A DNA stretch of 64,000 nucleotides. Source: PALSA-1353 sp050012375. GTDB taxonomy: Bacteria > Planctomycetota > Phycisphaerae > Tepidisphaerales > Tepidisphaeraceae. The notes under the pieces were generated by a model. The model was not told the origin of the DNA. It ran no database searches and saw only the letters and a list, made by a program, of their open reading frames with translations. The number at the start of each line of letters is the position of its first letter. Within the stretch, counting starts at the first letter, position 1. The stretch is taken from contig JBEKHH010000015.1 of the NCBI GenBank assembly GCA_050012375.1, positions 1-64,000 on the forward strand. The letters are read 5' to 3'. The position numbers and the translations under genes are program-made. Below, one piece after another: positions 17,424-26,660 of this stretch.

Positions 17424-18113
17424 ATGACGCAGGAATGGTACGAACAGCCGTTTGTTTTCCCGAAGTGGGCGAACTACCTGCTGCCCGGGATTGTCATCGC
17501 GGTGGTCGGGGGACTTTTTTACGTACCGACGGTGGTGGGGCTTGGGGCGTCTCCGCAAATGACCGCGGTGGGATATCAACCGGTGCAGCCGGTGCCCTAT
17601 AGCCACGCGCTGCACGCGGGGAAGCTGGGGATTGACTGCCGGTATTGCCACACGACGGTGGAAAAGGCGAACTTCGCGGCGATTCCGCCGACCCAGACGT
17701 GCATGAATTGCCACACCAACATCCGGACGCAGAGCGTGGCGCTGGCGCCGATTCGAGAGAGTTGGGAGACGGGCAAGCCGGTGGAATGGATCAAGATTCA
17801 CGATTTGCCGCACTATGTTTATTTCAGTCACGAGGCGCACGTGACCCATGGGGTTGGGTGCATTGAATGCCATGGACGGATCGACCAGATGGAGCGTGTT
17901 TACCAGGCGAAGCCGCTGAGCATGGGATGGTGTTTGGATTGCCATCGGGATCCGGGTTCGCATCTGCGGCCGAAGGACGTGGCGGTAACGGACATGAACT
18001 GGGCGCCGCCGGCCGATCCGGCGGAAGCGGCAAACCTGGCGAACGAGTGTTTGGAAGATTATTCGATTCACGACAAGGCGTACATGCAGAGCTGTTCGAC
18101 GTGTCATCGGTAG
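17424..18113 (+). CDS. actA: Alternative complex III pentahaem cytochrome c subunit ActA
   Basis: Periplasm-facing multihaem subunit of alternative complex III, a quinol:electron-acceptor oxidoreductase. Five CxxCH haem sites are visible: CRYCH, CMNCH, CIECH, CLDCH and CSTCH. Residues near 18-40 form a membrane anchor (LLPGIVIAVVGGLFYV). The ATG at 17424 is preferred over the TTG at 17412, since the conserved part begins just after it. First gene of the act-cox cluster. Confidence 0.94.
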   Translation: MTQEWYEQPFVFPKWANYLLPGIVIAVVGGLFYVPTVVGLGASPQMTAVGYQPVQPVPYSHALHAGKLGIDCRYCHTTVEKANFAAIPPTQTCMNCHTNIRTQSVALAPIRESWETGKPVEWIKIHDLPHYVYFSHEAHVTHGVGCIECHGRIDQMERVYQAKPLSMGWCLDCHRDPGSHLRPKDVAVTDMNWAPPADPAEAANLANECLEDYSIHDKAYMQSCSTCHR

Positions 18114-18118
18114 AAGGT

Positions 18119-18151
18119 GGCGTGCCGACTTGAATCGGCACGCCGCTGAAG
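18119..18151 (+). repeat. Stem-loop plus GCTGAAG element (family H, copy 4)
   Basis: GGCGTGCCGA (18119-18128) and TCGGCACGCC (18135-18144) make a perfect ten-pair stem with a six-base loop, followed by GCTGAAG. It fills the gap between actA and actB and could modulate expression inside the operon. Confidence 0.7.
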
Positions 18152-18158
18152 AATCAAC

Positions 18159-21100
18159 ATGAAGCATCACTCGGCGCAACGCGACTACTGGAGAAGCCTG
18201 GAGCACCTGGCGAATACGCCGGCGATTCAGGAGTCGGCAGCGCATGAATTCGCGTCGTATGAGCCGGACGGGATGATGTCGATGCCGCCGGTGACGCGGC
18301 GGCGGTTCATGAAGCTGATGGGCGCGTCGATGGGGCTGGCGGGGCTGACGCTGAGCGGGTGCCGGCGCTGGCCGCAGGAAAAATTGGCGCCGTACGCGAG
18401 CAATCCGGCGAATCGCATTCCGGGGGTTCCGGAACAATACGCGACGGTGGTGGAGTTGAACGGCGTGGGAAGCCCATTGCTGGTGAGCAGCTTTGACGGC
18501 CGGCCGATCAAGATCGAGGGAAATCCGACGCATCCGTTTTCGCAGACGGCAAAGGGTCGGGCCGGTTCGGCCGACGCGCTGGCGCAGGCGAGCATTCTGG
18601 AGATGTACGATCCCGATCGGAGCCGGGCGGTGATTAACCGCGCGGGGAGCGACGCGATCGCCAGCGATTGGGACCGGTTCAACAGCGCGATGAGTTCGAC
18701 GATTGATTCGCTGACGTCATCACAGGGCGGCGGCCTGGCGATTTTGAGTGAATCGACCTCGAGCGCGACGACGCAGCGGTTGAAGGCGGCGCTATTGAAG
18801 CGGATGCCGAGGGCGGCGTTTTTCGAGTACGAGCCGCTGAGCCGCGACAACGAGACCGCCGGGGCCAAGCTGGCATTGGGACAGGCGGCGCGGCAGGTGC
18901 TGCACTTGGATAAGGCGGCGGTGGCAGTCCTGGTGGATGCCGATCCATTGGGGGCGCATCCGGCCCACGTGCGATACGCGGGGGATTGGGCGTCGTATCG
19001 TCCGAACAAGCAAAAAGAAATGAGCCGGGTGTACGCGATCGAAAGCGCGCTGACGATTTCGGGAAGCGTTGCGGATTGCCGGCTGGGCGTCAGGCCGTCA
19101 CGCATCGGGGCGATTTTGTCGGGGATCGCGTCGGGGCTTGGCGCGGGCGGAGGGGATTCGACGCTGAGCGGCGAGGAAGAGGCGTTCATCAAGCATCTGC
19201 TGGCGGATATTTCGGGCAATTCGGGCAAGAGCGTTGTGGTGGTCGGTCCACATCATGAGCCGGCATTACACGCCCTGGCGCTGGCGATCAACGACAAGAT
19301 CGGGGCGATTGGATCAACGGTGACTTTGCTTGAGGAGCCCAGCGCGGATCGGGAGCATCATTTCGATTCGCTGGCCGATTTGACGAAGCAGCTCAAGGCG
19401 AAGCAGATCACTACGCTGTTCATCCTGGGCGGGAACCCGGCGTACGATGCGCCAGCGGATTTGGATTTCGGGACGGCGCTGAAATCGGCGCAGACATCGG
19501 TGCATTTGAGCCTGTATGACAATGAAACGTCGCATTTGTGCACCTGGCACGTGCCAAGGGCGCATTATCTGGAGGCGTGGGGCGATGCGCGGGCGTGGGA
19601 TGGGACGATCAGCATTTGCCAGCCGCTGATCCAGCCGCTCTACAACGGGAAGTCGAGCGATCAGATGCTGGCCCTGCTGACGCAGGAGGGGGAGACGGAA
19701 ACCGACGCGATCGTGCGCAAGACGTTCGCGGATCCGCTGGATGAGCCGTCCTGGCGGCGGGCGCTGAATGATGGGCTGGTTCCCGATAGCGCGTTCAAGG
19801 CGGTGTCCGCATCCGTGAATGCGCCCGCGGCCCAACTCTGGCCGGCGGCAAAGGGATACGAGGTTCGATTTCTTCAGGATTCGAAGCTCTACGATGGACG
19901 ATTCGCCACGAGCGGGTGGTTACAGGAGTTGCCCGATCCGCTGACGAAAATCGTGTGGGACAACGCCGCGGTGATTTCGCCGAAGGATGCGGAGGCTCTG
20001 GACGTGGCGACGGGGGACGTGGTGAAGATCGGAATCGGCGAGCGGAGTCTGGAGATCGCGGCGTTTGTGCTGCCGGGGCAGCCGGTGGGCGTGATTGGTC
20101 TGGCGCTTGGATATGGGCGGACCATGGGGGAGCACATCGGTTCGGATGTGGGAGTGAACACGTATTCGTTGCGGACGAGCGGCGCGATGTATTTCGCTTC
20201 GGCCGACGTGAGCAAGACGGGTACGACGTACGAACTGGCGACGACGCAGGACCATCACCTGTTCGACACGTTGGGGATCGACGAAAGACAGGAGCGGGTC
20301 GGAGAGAAACACAAGAGCGCGGAAATCATCAAGGAGACGACGGCCGCGGAATTGAAGCGCGATCCGAAGCTGTTCGAGCGGAATGCCGAGGGCGGAATTT
20401 CGCTTCCGCAGCTCTATGAGCCGCCGAGGGAATTCAACGATCCGCATGCGTGGGGGATGGCGGTCGATTTGTCGAAGTGCATCGGATGCCATGCGTGCGT
20501 GATCGCCTGCCAGGCGGAGAACAACGTGCCGATCGTGGGCAAGGACCAGGTGCTGAAGAATCGGCAGATGCACTGGATTCGGATCGACCGGTATTTCAAG
20601 GGATCGGCGGACGATCCGAGCCCGGAAATAGTTTTCCAGCCGGTGACGTGCCAGCATTGCGAAAACGCGCCGTGCGAGGAGGTTTGCCCGGTGGGGGCGA
20701 CGATGCACGACTCGGAGGGGCTGAACGTGATGGTGTACAACCGCTGCGTGGGGACGCGCTATTGCAGCAACAACTGCCCATACAAAGTGCGGCGATTTAA
20801 TTATCTGGACTGGCAGAGCCAGGATCCGCGGCACGATAAGTATCCCAAGCCGTATCTGGGGCTTCCGGACCAGCAGCAGCTTGAGACGATTCCGCAGGTG
20901 AAGCAGATGATGTACAACCCGGAAGTGACGGTTCGGATGCGCGGGGTGATGGAAAAATGCACCTTCTGCATTCAGCGGATTCACAAGACGACGATCGACA
21001 AGCGGGCCCACGGCGAGCCGTTGAAGGACGGCGAAATCATGACGGCTTGCCAGCAGTCGTGCCCGACGCAGGCGATTGTGTTCGGTGATTTGAATGATGG

Positions 21101-21221
21101 GAAGTCGAAGGTGTCGCGCTGGCACGGGGATCGACGGGCGTATGGCTTGCTGGATGAGGCGCTGAATACGAAGCCGCGGAACAAGTATCTGGCCAAGGTG
21201 AGCAATCCCGTGGAGGCGTAG
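18159..21221 (+). CDS. actB: Alternative complex III iron-sulfur/molybdopterin-like subunit ActB
   Basis: Large extracytoplasmic subunit that relays electrons through iron-sulfur clusters. 1020 residues. A twin-arginine-like signal TRRRFMKLMGASMGLAG is followed by LSGC, a possible lipobox. The molybdopterin-oxidoreductase-like part follows, which in this family does not carry the cofactor. The C-terminal ferredoxin-like part has the cysteine groups CIGCHACVIACQ, CQHCENAPCEEVCP, CVGTRYCSNNCPY and CTFC...CQQSCPTQA. Confidence 0.95.
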   Translation: MKHHSAQRDYWRSLEHLANTPAIQESAAHEFASYEPDGMMSMPPVTRRRFMKLMGASMGLAGLTLSGCRRWPQEKLAPYASNPANRIPGVPEQYATVVELNGVGSPLLVSSFDGRPIKIEGNPTHPFSQTAKGRAGSADALAQASILEMYDPDRSRAVINRAGSDAIASDWDRFNSAMSSTIDSLTSSQGGGLAILSESTSSATTQRLKAALLKRMPRAAFFEYEPLSRDNETAGAKLALGQAARQVLHLDKAAVAVLVDADPLGAHPAHVRYAGDWASYRPNKQKEMSRVYAIESALTISGSVADCRLGVRPSRIGAILSGIASGLGAGGGDSTLSGEEEAFIKHLLADISGNSGKSVVVVGPHHEPALHALALAINDKIGAIGSTVTLLEEPSADREHHFDSLADLTKQLKAKQITTLFILGGNPAYDAPADLDFGTALKSAQTSVHLSLYDNETSHLCTWHVPRAHYLEAWGDARAWDGTISICQPLIQPLYNGKSSDQMLALLTQEGETETDAIVRKTFADPLDEPSWRRALNDGLVPDSAFKAVSASVNAPAAQLWPAAKGYEVRFLQDSKLYDGRFATSGWLQELPDPLTKIVWDNAAVISPKDAEALDVATGDVVKIGIGERSLEIAAFVLPGQPVGVIGLALGYGRTMGEHIGSDVGVNTYSLRTSGAMYFASADVSKTGTTYELATTQDHHLFDTLGIDERQERVGEKHKSAEIIKETTAAELKRDPKLFERNAEGGISLPQLYEPPREFNDPHAWGMAVDLSKCIGCHACVIACQAENNVPIVGKDQVLKNRQMHWIRIDRYFKGSADDPSPEIVFQPVTCQHCENAPCEEVCPVGATMHDSEGLNVMVYNRCVGTRYCSNNCPYKVRRFNYLDWQSQDPRHDKYPKPYLGLPDQQQLETIPQVKQMMYNPEVTVRMRGVMEKCTFCIQRIHKTTIDKRAHGEPLKDGEIMTACQQSCPTQAIVFGDLNDGKSKVSRWHGDRRAYGLLDEALNTKPRNKYLAKVSNPVEA

Positions 21222-21241
21222 CTCAAAGGTACGGCGAATCA

Positions 21242-22756
21242 ATGGCAACAATAATGCCTTCAACCGAGTTCATTCGCATCGCCCAGCAGACGGAGGGCGA
21301 CAACACCACGGACGATCCGCGGTTCCGTGCGCCGCTGGTGACGGGTGACAAGAGTTTCGCGGAACTGACGGAAACGGTGGCGGGGGTTGCGGAGCGCCCG
21401 GCGCCGCCGAAGGCGTGGTACGTAGCCCTGGGGATATCGATGGCGCTTCTCGGGCTGTTGGGGGCGATGGTCGGATATCTGTTCCTTACGGGCGTCGGCG
21501 TGTGGGGCAACAATCAGCCGGTGGGATGGGGCTTTGGCATTGTGAACTTCGTGTTCTGGGTGGGGATCGGTCACGCCGGGACGCTGATCAGCGCGATCCT
21601 TTATCTGTTCCGGCAGAACTGGCGGACGGGAATCAATCGGCTGGCGGAGGCGATGACGATCTTCGCGGTCATTTGCGCCGGGTTGTTTCCGGGGATTCAC
21701 GTGGGCCGGCCGTGGCTGGCGTACTGGCTGTTTCCGATTCCGAACCAGATGAATTTGTGGCCGCAATTCCGTTCGCCGCTGCTGTGGGACGTTTTCGCGG
21801 TGGGGACGTATGCGACGGTGTCGCTGCTGTTCTGGTACGTGGGGATGGTGCCGGACATCGCGACGTTCCGGGACCGGTCCAAGACGAAGATCAAGCAGAT
21901 TGTTTACGGGATTTTCGCGCTGGGATGGAATGGATCGAGCCGGCATTGGCACCGGTATGAACGGGCGTATCTGCTGCTGGCTGCGCTGGCGACGCCGCTG
22001 GTGTTGTCGGTGCACTCCGTGGTGAGTTTCGATTTCGCGGTGTCACAGATTCCGGGTTGGCATACGACGGTATTTCCGCCCTACTTCGTGGCCGGGGCGA
22101 TCTTCGGCGGATTTGCGATGGTCATTTGCCTGGCGGTTCCGGCGCGGCAACTATTCGGGCTCAAGGACGTCCTGACGCTCAGGCACATGGACAACATGGC
22201 CAAGATCATGATGGCGACGAGCATGATGGTCGGCTACGCGTACATGACGGAGTTCTTCATCGCGGCGTACAGCGGAAATCCGCACGAGCAGTTTACGTTT
22301 CACAACCGCGTCTTTGGACCGTATTGCTGGAGCTGGTGCGTGATGACGTTCTGCAACGTCGTCGGGCCGCAGCTTCTGTGGAGCAAGAAGGTCCGCACGA
22401 ACATGCTGGTTCTCTGGATCGTGGCGATGTTGGGCAACGCGGGGATGTGGTTCGAGCGGTTCGAGATCATCATCACTTCGCTGACGCGGGATTTTCTGCC
22501 GTCGAGTTGGCATGCGTTCTGGCCGACGTGGGTGGATTTGTGCACGCTGGCGGGAAGTTTTGGATTGTTCATGACGCTGTTCCTGCTGTTCTGCCGGTAT
22601 TTGCCGACGGTGGCGATGGCGGAGGTGAAGACGATGTTGCCGGAGGCGCACGCGCATCCGCACGGCCGATACGACCCGGATGCGCACCGGACGGATTATC
22701 GCCCGGATGAGCATCACGATCCTGACAAGGATGCGCCGCGGCTGGCGAATCGGTGA
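21242..22756 (+). CDS. actC: Alternative complex III NrfD-like membrane subunit ActC
   Basis: Polytopic membrane protein of the NrfD/PsrC type thought to hold the quinol site. The 504 residues contain about ten hydrophobic helices (for example ALGISMALLGLLGAMVGYLF). A His-rich, charged C-terminal tail (HAHPHGRYDPDAHRTDY) faces the aqueous phase. The order act A-B-C-D-E-F matches known alternative complex III operons. Confidence 0.95.
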   Translation: MATIMPSTEFIRIAQQTEGDNTTDDPRFRAPLVTGDKSFAELTETVAGVAERPAPPKAWYVALGISMALLGLLGAMVGYLFLTGVGVWGNNQPVGWGFGIVNFVFWVGIGHAGTLISAILYLFRQNWRTGINRLAEAMTIFAVICAGLFPGIHVGRPWLAYWLFPIPNQMNLWPQFRSPLLWDVFAVGTYATVSLLFWYVGMVPDIATFRDRSKTKIKQIVYGIFALGWNGSSRHWHRYERAYLLLAALATPLVLSVHSVVSFDFAVSQIPGWHTTVFPPYFVAGAIFGGFAMVICLAVPARQLFGLKDVLTLRHMDNMAKIMMATSMMVGYAYMTEFFIAAYSGNPHEQFTFHNRVFGPYCWSWCVMTFCNVVGPQLLWSKKVRTNMLVLWIVAMLGNAGMWFERFEIIITSLTRDFLPSSWHAFWPTWVDLCTLAGSFGLFMTLFLLFCRYLPTVAMAEVKTMLPEAHAHPHGRYDPDAHRTDYRPDEHHDPDKDAPRLANR

Positions 22757-22766
22757 GGTGAGTCGT

Positions 22767-23360
22767 ATGACAACGGATCTAAAAGAAACTCGTGACCCGC
22801 ATGGCGAGGCCGAGGGGATTGAATCGGCCGAGCCGATTTTGACCGGTCTGCTTGGGGAGTTCGTGGACGTGCAGGGCGTGGTGGACGCGGCGTGGAAGAC
22901 GCGAATGGCGGGATACAAGGTGTGGGACGTGCACAGCCCGTTCCCGATCCACGGAATCGATTCGGTGATTGGAATCCGGCCGACGATTTTGCCGTGGCTG
23001 GTTCTGGGCGGCGGGCTGACGGGACTGATGACGGGGTTGGGATTGCAATGGTTCTGCAACGCGTACGACTATCCGTTCCTGGTCAGCGCAAAACCGCTGT
23101 TCAGCTTGCCGGCGAATATTCCCATCATTTTTGAATGCACGGTGCTGTTCTCGGCGCTGACGGCGGTGTTTGGGATGCTGGCGTTGAATCGGCTGCCGCT
23201 GCTTTACAACCCGCTGTTCAAGAGCGCTCGGTTCAGACGGGTGACGAATGATCGGTTTTTCATCTGGATCGACGCAACGGATGCGAAGTTTGACGAGAAA
23301 TCGACGGCGGAGTTTCTGACGTCGGTGGGCGCGACGGCCGTGGAACGGATTGAGGATTAG
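22767..23360 (+). CDS. actD: Alternative complex III subunit ActD (DUF3341)
   Basis: 197-residue membrane subunit with two central transmembrane helices (WLVLGGGLTGLMTGLGL and IIFECTVLFSALTAVFGML). The preceding conserved stretch is GLLGEFVDVQGVVDAAWK. The ATG at 22767 follows GGTGAGGTGAG at a good distance. It lies between actC and actE, ten bases after the actC stop. Confidence 0.93.
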   Translation: MTTDLKETRDPHGEAEGIESAEPILTGLLGEFVDVQGVVDAAWKTRMAGYKVWDVHSPFPIHGIDSVIGIRPTILPWLVLGGGLTGLMTGLGLQWFCNAYDYPFLVSAKPLFSLPANIPIIFECTVLFSALTAVFGMLALNRLPLLYNPLFKSARFRRVTNDRFFIWIDATDAKFDEKSTAEFLTSVGATAVERIED

Positions 23361-23365
23361 CTTCA

Positions 23366-24190
23366 ATGTCTGAGCAGCAGGGCCAATCAGATTTGCCGGA
23401 GGAACCGCAATACGGTCCGACGTATTACGCGCCGGTGGAGATGCCGTTGCCGCGGCTGGGCCGGCCGCCGTTCTGGATGCTGTCTCTGGCGCTGATCTTC
23501 GGGGTGGCGACGTGGCTGCCGCTGGCGCTCATCGCGCGGGCGCGGGTATCGACGATGACCGAGCCGCGCATTCAGATCATGCAGGACATGGGGATTCAGC
23601 CGAAGTTCAGGGAGCAGATGACCAATTCGCTGTTCGCCGACGACCGTGCGATGCGGCCGAAGATCCCCGGGACGGTTGCGCGCGGATCGCTGGAGGAAGA
23701 CGACGATTATTATCGCGGGTTTGTGCGGGAAAACGACGGGCATGGGAAATGGACCGTGGTTTTCGCGCCTTCGCTGCCGGCAAAGATGTCGGATTCGCCC
23801 AGGAAGATGCGCGCGCTTCTGAATCGCGGGCAGGAGCGATTCGATATTTACTGCTACGTGTGTCACGGATACGACGGGTCGGGCCACGGTCCGGTGAATC
23901 AGCGGGCATTGGAACTGAAGGCGATCGACACGGATGCGAGCCATCCGATCGGCGTGAACTGGACGCCGGCGGCGCAGCTGACGTCGGATACGATCCGCGC
24001 CCAGCCGGACGGGAAGATTTTCAACACGATCACCAACGGGATTCGGAGCATGCCGAGCTACGGGTCGCAGATTCCGGTGGAGGATCGGTGGGCGATCGTG
24101 GCGTACGTGAGGGCGTTGCAGTTGAGCCAGGGCGGCGGGCCGGAGTCGCTGCTGAAGCCCAAGCAGCCGAAAGTGATTGAGGGACGGTAA
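23366..24190 (+). CDS. actE: Alternative complex III monohaem cytochrome c subunit ActE
   Basis: 274 residues with an N-terminal membrane anchor (FWMLSLALIFGVATWLPLALI) and one haem c site, CYVCH, in a class I cytochrome c domain with a distal region around SMPSYGSQIP that supplies the probable Met ligand. It would collect electrons from ActB/ActA. Five bases separate it from actD. Confidence 0.93.
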   Translation: MSEQQGQSDLPEEPQYGPTYYAPVEMPLPRLGRPPFWMLSLALIFGVATWLPLALIARARVSTMTEPRIQIMQDMGIQPKFREQMTNSLFADDRAMRPKIPGTVARGSLEEDDDYYRGFVRENDGHGKWTVVFAPSLPAKMSDSPRKMRALLNRGQERFDIYCYVCHGYDGSGHGPVNQRALELKAIDTDASHPIGVNWTPAAQLTSDTIRAQPDGKIFNTITNGIRSMPSYGSQIPVEDRWAIVAYVRALQLSQGGGPESLLKPKQPKVIEGR

Positions 24191-24192
24191 AC

Positions 24193-25425
24193 GTGGAGAC
24201 GAACAGTCAAAAATCCGGCGACACGATCGAACGGCTGAACCTGCGGGAGCAGGCTTGGCCGCTGTACGTGGCGGCGCAGGTCCTGGGGGTGGCGGGATTG
24301 GTGGCGACGGTGGTGCTGGGATATTTCGCCGACGACGGTTTCCGGCGATTTTTCTATTCGTATCTGATTGAGTACATGTTTTTCCTGGCGATCGCGGTGG
24401 GAGGGCTGTTTTTCGTGCTGCTGCAACACGCGACGAAAGCGGGCTGGAGCGTGAACGTGCGCCGCATCGCCGAGTGGTTTGCATCGAGCCTGCCGATGAT
24501 GGCGGTGCTGTCGGCGCCGATCGTCATCGCGGTTGTGCTGGGGAGGGGTCAGCTTTATCCGTGGGCCGCGCCCGGTTGGGTCGACAAGGGCCTCAAGGGG
24601 CTTTATTTGAATCCACCGTTTTTCCTTTGCCGGATGGCGTTTTATTTTGTGGTCTGGTCCGCGCTGGGGGTTTGGTATTGGAAGCAATCGGTGAAGCAGG
24701 ATGAAGTGGGGGGCATCGAGCTGACGCTGCGGATGCAGTGGTGGGCGCCGCTGGGGTTGATTTCATTCGGGCTGACGCTGACGTTCGCCATGTGGGATTG
24801 GATCATGTCGCTGGACCCGGGGTGGTACAGCACGATCTTTGGCGTGTATTTTTTCGCGGGAAGCGCCCTGGCGCTGTTTGCGTCGCTGGTCCTGACGGTT
24901 CGCCTCCTCCAGAGCAAGGGGTTGCTGCTGAACAGCGTCACGGTCGAGCACTATCACGATCTGGGTAAATTCCTGTTCGGATTCACGTTTTTCTGGGGGT
25001 ACATCGCTTTCAGCCAGTACATGCTTCAGTGGTACGGCAACCTGCCTGACGAGACGGAGTGGTTCGTGCGGCACGGCGCCTCGACGGCCCATCCGAACGA
25101 ATTTTCGCCGGTGGCCATCGCGCTTCTGATCGGGCATTTGCTGATTCCGTTTCCGGGATTGCTCTCGCGGCATGTGAAGCGGAATCCGGCGGCGCTGACC
25201 TTCTGGGCCGTTTGGGTGCTGGCGTTCTGCTGGCTGGATGTGTTCTGGCTGATCATGCCGCAGTTTGACGAGGGCCACTTGCATTTTGGCCTGATTGATT
25301 TCGCGGCGTTTGTGGGGATCGGCGGCGTGTTCGTGGCGTTCGTGGTGCGAAAGGCGTCGCACGATTCGGTGCGGGCGATGCGCGATCCGCGACTGGCGGA
25401 TTCGCTGGCGTTCCAAAACGTGTGA
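24193..25425 (+). CDS. actF: Alternative complex III membrane subunit ActF
   Basis: Second NrfD-like polytopic subunit, 410 residues, with about ten transmembrane helices. It starts with GTG two bases after the actE stop. Conserved segments include MWDWIMSLDPGWYSTIFGVYFF and EHYHDLGKFLFGFTFFWGYIAFSQY in shortened form as seen in the family. It probably pairs with ActC in the membrane core. Confidence 0.94.
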   Translation: METNSQKSGDTIERLNLREQAWPLYVAAQVLGVAGLVATVVLGYFADDGFRRFFYSYLIEYMFFLAIAVGGLFFVLLQHATKAGWSVNVRRIAEWFASSLPMMAVLSAPIVIAVVLGRGQLYPWAAPGWVDKGLKGLYLNPPFFLCRMAFYFVVWSALGVWYWKQSVKQDEVGGIELTLRMQWWAPLGLISFGLTLTFAMWDWIMSLDPGWYSTIFGVYFFAGSALALFASLVLTVRLLQSKGLLLNSVTVEHYHDLGKFLFGFTFFWGYIAFSQYMLQWYGNLPDETEWFVRHGASTAHPNEFSPVAIALLIGHLLIPFPGLLSRHVKRNPAALTFWAVWVLAFCWLDVFWLIMPQFDEGHLHFGLIDFAAFVGIGGVFVAFVVRKASHDSVRAMRDPRLADSLAFQNV

Positions 25426-25459
25426 ACCGCGCGGGCTGGCGAAGATTGCAGGGTGTGAT

Positions 25460-25786
25460 ATGGCTTATAAACAGGAAGTGAATGTTCCGCTGGTGATGAC
25501 GATCGGGATCGTCTCGGGCATTCTGCTGGTCGTGATCGTGATCGGAACGCAGGCGTGGTATCAGTCCGAGGAGCAGGACGAGATCATGCTCAAGAGCGGC
25601 GAGGCGGCGGCGCGGGCGCTGACCGTCGATCTTCCCAGCGCGTCTTTCGCGGAATTGCAGGAAATGCAAAAGCAAGCGCTGGCGAGCAAGCCACACTGGG
25701 TGGACGAGAAGACAAAGACGCGCGTGACGTTGCCGATCAAGGATGCCATGGAATATTTGGAAAATCATGCGGGAAAGTTGCCGTAA
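25460..25786 (+). CDS. Small single-pass membrane protein of the act-cox cluster
   Basis: 108 residues: a short N-terminal part, one transmembrane helix (LVMTIGIVSGILLVVIVIG) and a charged extracytoplasmic domain ending KDAMEYLENHAGKLP. It lies between actF and the SCO gene, which suggests an accessory or assembly role in the respiratory complex. I do not recognise a named family, and it has no haem or metal motif. Confidence 0.75.
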   Translation: MAYKQEVNVPLVMTIGIVSGILLVVIVIGTQAWYQSEEQDEIMLKSGEAAARALTVDLPSASFAELQEMQKQALASKPHWVDEKTKTRVTLPIKDAMEYLENHAGKLP

Positions 25787-25787
25787 T

Positions 25788-26660
25788 ATGAAAGCGGTGG
25801 TTCGCACTTTTCTCGCGGCGATGCTGATTGCGATCGGCGCACGGGCGGCGCGCGCGAGCTGGGCCCCGGATGCCGGCGCGGGAAGTCAATTGCCGGCGGC
25901 GTACCGGAACGTGGGGGTTGACGAACACCTCAATGCCCAGCTTCCGCTGGACTTGCAGTTCTTCGATGACAAGGCGCAGCACGTGAGGCTTGGGGAATTG
26001 TTGCATCCCAACCGGCCGGTGCTGCTTCAACTCGGCTATCTCGAATGCCCCATGCTGTGCGACACGGTTTCGCGGGCGCTGGTGGATTCGTCGAAGAAAA
26101 TCGGATTGGATATCGGGAAGGATTTTGATTTTGTTTTCGTGAGCATCGACCCGACGGATTCGGCGGACCTGGCGGGGCTGAAGAAGGACAGTTACGTCAT
26201 GGAGTATGACAAGCCGGGGTCGGCGAGCGGATTTCACGTGCTGGTGGGCCGGCAGCCGGAAATCGAGCAGATCGCCAGGGTGGTGGGTTTCCGGTATCAG
26301 CCGGCGCGAAATGGGCAGTTTGCCCATCCGGCGGTGGCGATGGTGATTACTCCCGACGGGAGGATTTCGCGGTATCTATATGGTGTGACATTTCCGGAGC
26401 AGACGCTGCGGCTGTCGCTGGTGGAGGCGTCGCAGGGGAAGATCGGGACCTCGCTGGATCAAATCCTGCTGATCTGCCTGCATTGGGATCCCGACCAGGG
26501 GAAATACTCCTGGGCGGCGATGAATCTGATGCGGATGGGCGGGATATTGACGATGATCGCGCTCGGCGGCGCGATTTTCTGGATGGTCAGGCACGGCTCG
26601 AACGCGAGCCGAAACGGCTCGCATGGCAGACGGCTGGACGAAGGAACTGGGACGAATTGA
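25788..26660 (+). CDS. SCO1/SenC family copper chaperone
   Basis: Thioredoxin-fold copper protein needed to build the CuA centre of the oxidase. 290 residues: signal peptide (MKAVVRTFLAAMLIAIGA), the copper-binding C-x3-C as CPMLC, and a downstream His in FAHPAVAMVITPDGR. An extra C-terminal transmembrane helix (GILTMIALGGAIFWMV) is unlike short SCO proteins. Its stop overlaps the start of coxB by one base. Confidence 0.92.
   Translation: MKAVVRTFLAAMLIAIGARAARASWAPDAGAGSQLPAAYRNVGVDEHLNAQLPLDLQFFDDKAQHVRLGELLHPNRPVLLQLGYLECPMLCDTVSRALVDSSKKIGLDIGKDFDFVFVSIDPTDSADLAGLKKDSYVMEYDKPGSASGFHVLVGRQPEIEQIARVVGFRYQPARNGQFAHPAVAMVITPDGRISRYLYGVTFPEQTLRLSLVEASQGKIGTSLDQILLICLHWDPDQGKYSWAAMNLMRMGGILTMIALGGAIFWMVRHGSNASRNGSHGRRLDEGTGTN

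Noticed and set aside
17123..17425. Upstream extension of mfd by about 100 residues
   Set aside because: The extension is not similar to Mfd and would overlap the start of divergent actA. The ATG at 17122 is preferred.
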